Notes under the pieces: model-generated
The model's input: the letters and a program-made list of their open reading frames with translations, nothing else
Told to the model about the DNA's origin: nothing
The model's database searches: none
Source of the DNA: Pseudonocardia kunmingensis
Lineage (GTDB): Bacteria > Actinomycetota > Actinomycetes > Mycobacteriales > Pseudonocardiaceae
Length of the DNA: 64,000 nucleotides
NCBI RefSeq assembly: GCF_006716445.1
Contig: NZ_VFPA01000002.1
Coordinates: 868,001 to 932,000 of the forward strand
Reading direction: 5' to 3'
Program-made: the position numbers and the translations under genes
Part shown: positions 60,280-64,000 of the stretch, piece after piece
Layout of the letters: each line of letters begins with the position of its first letter
How positions within the stretch are numbered: the first letter of the stretch is position 1

Positions 60280-62594
60280 CGACGAGCGACGCGGGGACGG
60301 CCACGGACGCCGGTCCGGACGTGCCGGGGCTGCTGGCCGGGTTGACGCTGGAGGAGAAGGCGTCGCTGTGCTCGGGCTCGGACTTCTGGCACACCCAGGC
60401 GGTGGAGCGGCTGGACATCCCCGCGGTCATGATGACCGACGGGCCGCACGGGCTGCGCAAGCAGACGGGGGCCGCGGACCACGTGGGCCTGGGCAGCTCG
60501 GTGCCGGCCACCTGCTTCCCGCCGGCCGTGGCGCTGGGCTCCTCGTTCGACGCCGACCTGGTCGAGCAGGTGGGCCGGGCGCTCGGGGCGGAGGCCCGTG
60601 CCGAGGGCGTCGCGGTCCTGCTGGGCCCGGGCATCAACATCAAGCGCTCCCCGCTGTGCGGCCGCAACTTCGAGTACCTGTCGGAGGACCCGCTGGTCAG
60701 CGGGATCCTCGGGGCGGCGCTGGTGCGCGGCATCCAGAGCGCAGGGGTGGGTGCCTGCGTCAAGCACTACGCGGCGAACAACCAGGAGACCGACCGGCTG
60801 CGGGTCAGCGCCGAGGTCGACGAGCGCACCCTGCGCGAGATCTACCTCGCCGGGTTCGAGCGGGTCGTCACCGAGGCCCGCCCGTGGACGGTGATGTGCT
60901 CCTACAACAAGGTCAACGGCACGTACGCCTCGGAGCACCCGTGGCTGCTCACCGACGTGCTGCGCACCGAGTGGGGCTTCGACGGCGTCGTCGTCTCCGA
61001 CTGGGGTGCGGTGAACGACCGCGTCGCCGGCCTGCGGGCCGGGCTGGAGCTGGAGATGCCCGCGAGCGGCGGCGTCACCGACGCGGAGATCGTCGCCGCC
61101 GTGCGAGCAGGGGAGCTCGACGAGGCCGTCGTCGACCGGGCCACCGAACGCCTGCTCACCCTGCTGGGGCGCGCCCTGCCCGCGGTGCGGGCGGGCGGGG
61201 CCGTCAATGTCGCCGCCCATCACACCCTCGCCCGCGATGCCGCCGCCGACTGCGCGGTGCTGCTGAAGAACGAGCCCGTCACCGTGCCCGGCGACGCCAC
61301 GCGGGCCGTCCCGCTGCTGCCCCTCGACCCGGCCGCTGCAGGAACCGTCGCCGTCATCGGTGAGTTCGCCCGAACCCCCCGCTACCAGGGCGCGGGCAGC
61401 TCCCAGGTCACTCCCACCCGGCTGAACGACGCGTGGACCGCGGTCCGGGAGACCCTCGGGCACCGTGCGGTGTTCGCCGCCGGGTTCGGGGTCGACGACG
61501 AGTCCGCCGACGACCCCGCGCTGCACGCGGAGGCCGTCGCCGCGGCCCGGGACGCCGACACGGTCGTGCTGTTCCTCGGCCTGCCGCCGTCCGCCGAGTC
61601 GGAGGGCTACGACCGCGAGCACATCCTGCTGCCCGCCACCCAGACCGAGCTCCTGGCCGCGGTCGCCGAGGTGAACCCCCGGGTCGTCGTCGTGTTGTCG
61701 AACGGCTCGGTCGTGCAGGTCTCGGACTGGGACCGGCACGCCGCCGCGATCCTGGAGGGCTGGCTGCTCGGGCAGGCAGGGGGAGACGCGATCACCGACC
61801 TGCTCTTCGGGCGCGCGAACCCCTCGGGCCGGCTGGCCGAGACGATCCCGCTCCGCCTGGAGGACTCACCCGCCCACCTCAACTTCCCGGGCGAGTGCGG
61901 GGTGGTGCGGTACGGCGAAGGCGTCTTCGTCGGCTACCGCGGCTACGACGCGCGCCGGCAGGAGGTGTCCTACCCCTTCGGGCACGGCCTGTCGTACACG
62001 AGCTTCGCCTACTCCGACCTCGAAGTCACCGTCGAGGACGGCGGGGAGCACCTCGCCGCCGTGTCGGTCACGGTGACCAACACCGGCGACCGGGCCGGCA
62101 AGGAGGTCGTGCAGGTCTACGTCTCGGCCCCGGCCGCCACCGTGGCTCGTCCCGCGCGCGAGCTGAAGGCGTTCCGCAAGATCGCCCTCGGGCCCGGTGA
62201 GTCGCGTCGGGTCGACCTCGCGCTGACCCACCGGGACCTTTCCTACTTCCACCCGCAGCTGAGGCGGTGGGTCCTCGAGGGCGGGCGGTTCACCGTCGCG
62301 GTGGGTGCGTCCTCACGCGATCTGCGGGCGAGCGCCGACATCACCGTCGACGTCCCACGGCCCGTGCCGCCACTGACCGACGACTCCACATTGGACGAGT
62401 GGCTGGCCCACCCCGTCGCCGGCTCGCTGCTGGACGACCTGATCGTGGCAACGGGACCCAGCAAGCTCACCGACCCGGGGATGCGCCGGATGCTCGGCAA
62501 CTTCCCGCTCGTCCGGCTGACCTCCTTCCCGAACATGCCCTTCAGCCGCGCCGACGTCGCCGAGCTGCGGGCCCGTGCCGGTCGGCGGAGCTGA
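60276..62594 (+). CDS. Glycoside hydrolase family 3 beta-glycosidase
   Basis: A 772-aa GH3 enzyme. The (beta/alpha)8 domain has KH at 163-164 (GACVKHYAANNQE) and the nucleophile Asp242 in VVVSDWGAVND. The second domain follows (AADCAVLLKNE, then GAGSSQVTP), and a fibronectin-III-like C-terminal domain begins near SVTVTNTGDRAGKEVVQVYV. It releases terminal beta-linked sugars. No signal peptide, so it works on imported glycosides. Being coupled to sulfatase 3 by ATGA, it probably acts after desulfation. The last about 60 residues form an added helical tail. Confidence 0.94.
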   Translation: MTTSDAGTATDAGPDVPGLLAGLTLEEKASLCSGSDFWHTQAVERLDIPAVMMTDGPHGLRKQTGAADHVGLGSSVPATCFPPAVALGSSFDADLVEQVGRALGAEARAEGVAVLLGPGINIKRSPLCGRNFEYLSEDPLVSGILGAALVRGIQSAGVGACVKHYAANNQETDRLRVSAEVDERTLREIYLAGFERVVTEARPWTVMCSYNKVNGTYASEHPWLLTDVLRTEWGFDGVVVSDWGAVNDRVAGLRAGLELEMPASGGVTDAEIVAAVRAGELDEAVVDRATERLLTLLGRALPAVRAGGAVNVAAHHTLARDAAADCAVLLKNEPVTVPGDATRAVPLLPLDPAAAGTVAVIGEFARTPRYQGAGSSQVTPTRLNDAWTAVRETLGHRAVFAAGFGVDDESADDPALHAEAVAAARDADTVVLFLGLPPSAESEGYDREHILLPATQTELLAAVAEVNPRVVVVLSNGSVVQVSDWDRHAAAILEGWLLGQAGGDAITDLLFGRANPSGRLAETIPLRLEDSPAHLNFPGECGVVRYGEGVFVGYRGYDARRQEVSYPFGHGLSYTSFAYSDLEVTVEDGGEHLAAVSVTVTNTGDRAGKEVVQVYVSAPAATVARPARELKAFRKIALGPGESRRVDLALTHRDLSYFHPQLRRWVLEGGRFTVAVGASSRDLRASADITVDVPRPVPPLTDDSTLDEWLAHPVAGSLLDDLIVATGPSKLTDPGMRRMLGNFPLVRLTSFPNMPFSRADVAELRARAGRRS

Positions 62595-62809
62595 GCCGGC
62601 GGACGGTGAGTAGCCGGTCGTGAGGCCGTCGCGGGGGGAGGCTGATGCCTGATCGACGGTGATGGTCGTGTGGGTGATCTTGATGGTGGGTCGCCTCGTT
62701 GGATTCGCTGGTGGAGCTCATCTCGGGTCCGGCCCGGGTGCGGGCAGGACCCCGACGCCGCAGGTATGTCGAGGCGATCCTCCCGAAGGGTGAAGGCGGA
62801 GCCGGGAGG

Positions 62810-64000
62810 TCAGGTCGTGACCGAATGCAGGTCGATGTCGGCTGCTTCATGGCGGGAGTAGGCGTGCCATGCCGCGGCGAGGCGTTGCACGCCGGCGGTG
62901 AGCACGTCGCGGGGCAGGGCGTAGGGCAGGCGCAGATAGTCCTTGGTGGTGGAGTCGGCGGAGAACACGGCGCCGGGCAGGATCGCGACGCCGAATCGCA
63001 GCGCCATCGGGGCGAGATGGGTTGCGTCGCCGTGCGGCAGCCGAACCCACAGCGACGGTCCTCCGCGTGGGTCGTCCCACGTCCAGTCCGGGAGCAGGTC
63101 CCCGAGTAGCCCGGTCAGATCAGTCAGCCCGCGGGTGAGCTGTACCCGCCGAGTGGCGCGGGCCTCGGGGACATACTCGAGGAGCCGTAGCCCGATCTGC
63201 TGGCTGACGAGCGAGGTGCCGAAGTCGAGCCGGCCCTTCATCCGCGCCAACCGGGAGATCACGCGGGTGGAGGCCCGGATCCAGCCGAGGCGCAGGCCGC
63301 CCCAGAACAACTTGCTCATCGATCCGATGACGATGACGCGGTCGGGAGCCTCGGGCGCGGCGAACCCCGGCGGCGGCGCCTCCTCCTCGAAGAGGGTGCC
63401 GGCCAGCGACGTGTCGTCGACGACGATCAGCGACGGATGCCGGCGCAGGAGCTGTCGCAACCGCAGTCGACGGTCGTCCGACAGAACGGTCCCCAGCGGG
63501 TTGTGCACCGCGGACTGGAGATAGCACAGGCGGGGAACGCGCGCGCTGGCGAGCGCGTCGAGGGCCGACACGTCCACGCCGGACCGGTCACAGGGCACCT
63601 CGCACAACCGGCATCCGGAACGCGCGAACACCTCCAGGGCGCCCCGATAGGTCGGCCGCTCCACGACGACGTCGTCGCCGGGCTGCAGGCAGCCGTTCGT
63701 GATCAGCTCCAGAGCCTGCTGCGCACCGCCGGTGATCAGGATCTCGTCCTCGGACGTCGGAATCCCGGCTTCGGTGTACCAGTGGGCGAGCCGCTGCCGC
63801 AGCGGAAGGATCCCCCTCGGGTGGTAGCCGTGGTGCTGCGCCACCAGCGCGGCGTAGTCCGCGCCGGTGAGCCCCGCGGCCACCTCGGCGACGATCGGCA
63901 GCCCAGGCAGTGCGGCGGTCGACAGGTCGAGGGTGGCCAGCGGCCCGTCGAGGAACGACGAGGACGTGTCGCTTCCGGCCAGCGCGAGCGCCGAGACCGT
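62810..64000 (-). CDS. MocR-type PLP-dependent regulator/aminotransferase, 5' end outside the window
   Basis: A continuous frame of 396 residues running off the right edge. It is a fold-type I aminotransferase domain: GILPLRQRLAHWYTEAGIPTS, LITGGAQQALELI, VERPTYRGALEVFARSG, VDDTSLAGTLF and the PLP lysine in IGSMSKLFWGGLRLGWIR. The upstream part (DGPLATLDLSTAALPGLP) is the linker found in MocR regulators between the GntR HTH and the PLP domain, so the HTH is expected beyond position 64000. It is convergent with the GH3 gene; the 215 bases between hold no evident gene. Confidence 0.88.
   Translation of the reverse strand, partial: TVSALALAGSDTSSSFLDGPLATLDLSTAALPGLPIVAEVAAGLTGADYAALVAQHHGYHPRGILPLRQRLAHWYTEAGIPTSEDEILITGGAQQALELITNGCLQPGDDVVVERPTYRGALEVFARSGCRLCEVPCDRSGVDVSALDALASARVPRLCYLQSAVHNPLGTVLSDDRRLRLRQLLRRHPSLIVVDDTSLAGTLFEEEAPPPGFAAPEAPDRVIVIGSMSKLFWGGLRLGWIRASTRVISRLARMKGRLDFGTSLVSQQIGLRLLEYVPEARATRRVQLTRGLTDLTGLLGDLLPDWTWDDPRGGPSLWVRLPHGDATHLAPMALRFGVAILPGAVFSADSTTKDYLRLPYALPRDVLTAGVQRLAAAWHAYSRHEAADIDLHSVTT

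Noticed and set aside
62595..62809. Possible transposase fragment in the gap after GH3
   Set aside because: Short frames here show no transposase motif and no inverted repeats were found at the edges.

Overview
This 64 kb window comes from a very GC-rich actinobacterial chromosome. Codon third positions are almost always G or C, GTG starts are common, and genes are packed into operons whose stops and starts overlap as ATGA or GTGA. A mycofactocin-type regulator/flavoprotein pair, F420-type oxidoreductases, ECF41-type sigma factors and many GntR, PucR, LysR, IclR, ROK, PadR and TetR regulators fit a soil Pseudonocardia-like organism; the genus is inference. I saw no rRNA, tRNA, CRISPR array or complete insertion sequence.

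Layout. (1) 1-1850: a leftward molybdenum-hydroxylase operon (37-aa leader ORF, CoxG-like protein, FAD subunit, molybdopterin subunit cut by the left edge), facing a divergent GntR/FCD regulator. (2) 2697-12260: a PucR regulator divergent from a rightward catabolic operon (SDR, cyclase, 67-aa unknown protein, MFS transporter, aldehyde dehydrogenase, ACMSD-like amidohydrolase, aldo/keto reductase), followed by a LysR regulator. (3) 12455-17091: an epoxide-hydrolase-like enzyme, then a graveyard of gene pieces (EamA, enoyl-CoA hydratase, carboxymuconolactone decarboxylase, PEP-mutase/MFS chimera, RidA), a Tat-exported metallo-beta-lactamase-fold protein, a small membrane protein and a scrap of tyrosine integrase. 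(4) 17090-19136: mftR and mftD, divergent. (5) 19231-28009: an eight-gene leftward operon for uronate use (kduI, a kduD with a large internal deletion, a ribose-type ABC transporter, an aldehyde dehydrogenase, a tautomerase) with a divergent IclR regulator. (6) 28111-35259: a ROK repressor divergent from a second ribose-type ABC transporter with a sugar epimerase. (7) 35341-47973: smaller units: AraC plus a reductase, an inverted-repeat-rich gap with a sigma-factor remnant, an epimerase/SigJ (ECF41) pair, a three-gene membrane operon of unknown function, a SigG-like sigma factor, a PPOX protein, and a LysR/SDR/NAD(P)-binding group. (8) 48265-62594: a dipeptide-type ABC transporter, three type I sulfatases, their formylglycine-generating enzyme, a PadR regulator and a GH3 glycosidase. 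(9) 62810 to the right edge: a MocR-type regulator without its 5' end.

How it works together. The most coherent system is region 8. The transporter, three FGly-type sulfatases, the FGE that would activate them and a beta-glycosidase look like one cluster for importing and dismantling a sulfated glycoside or oligosaccharide under PadR control. Region 5 is an uptake and isomerisation route for unsaturated-uronate breakdown products, but its KduD lacks about 75 residues. A pattern cutting across regions is that several genes keep recognisable N- and C-terminal parts but have lost the middle (at about 13.9, 14.6, 26.0, 37.6 and 45.4 kb). This deserves checking both as biology and as a possible assembly artefact.
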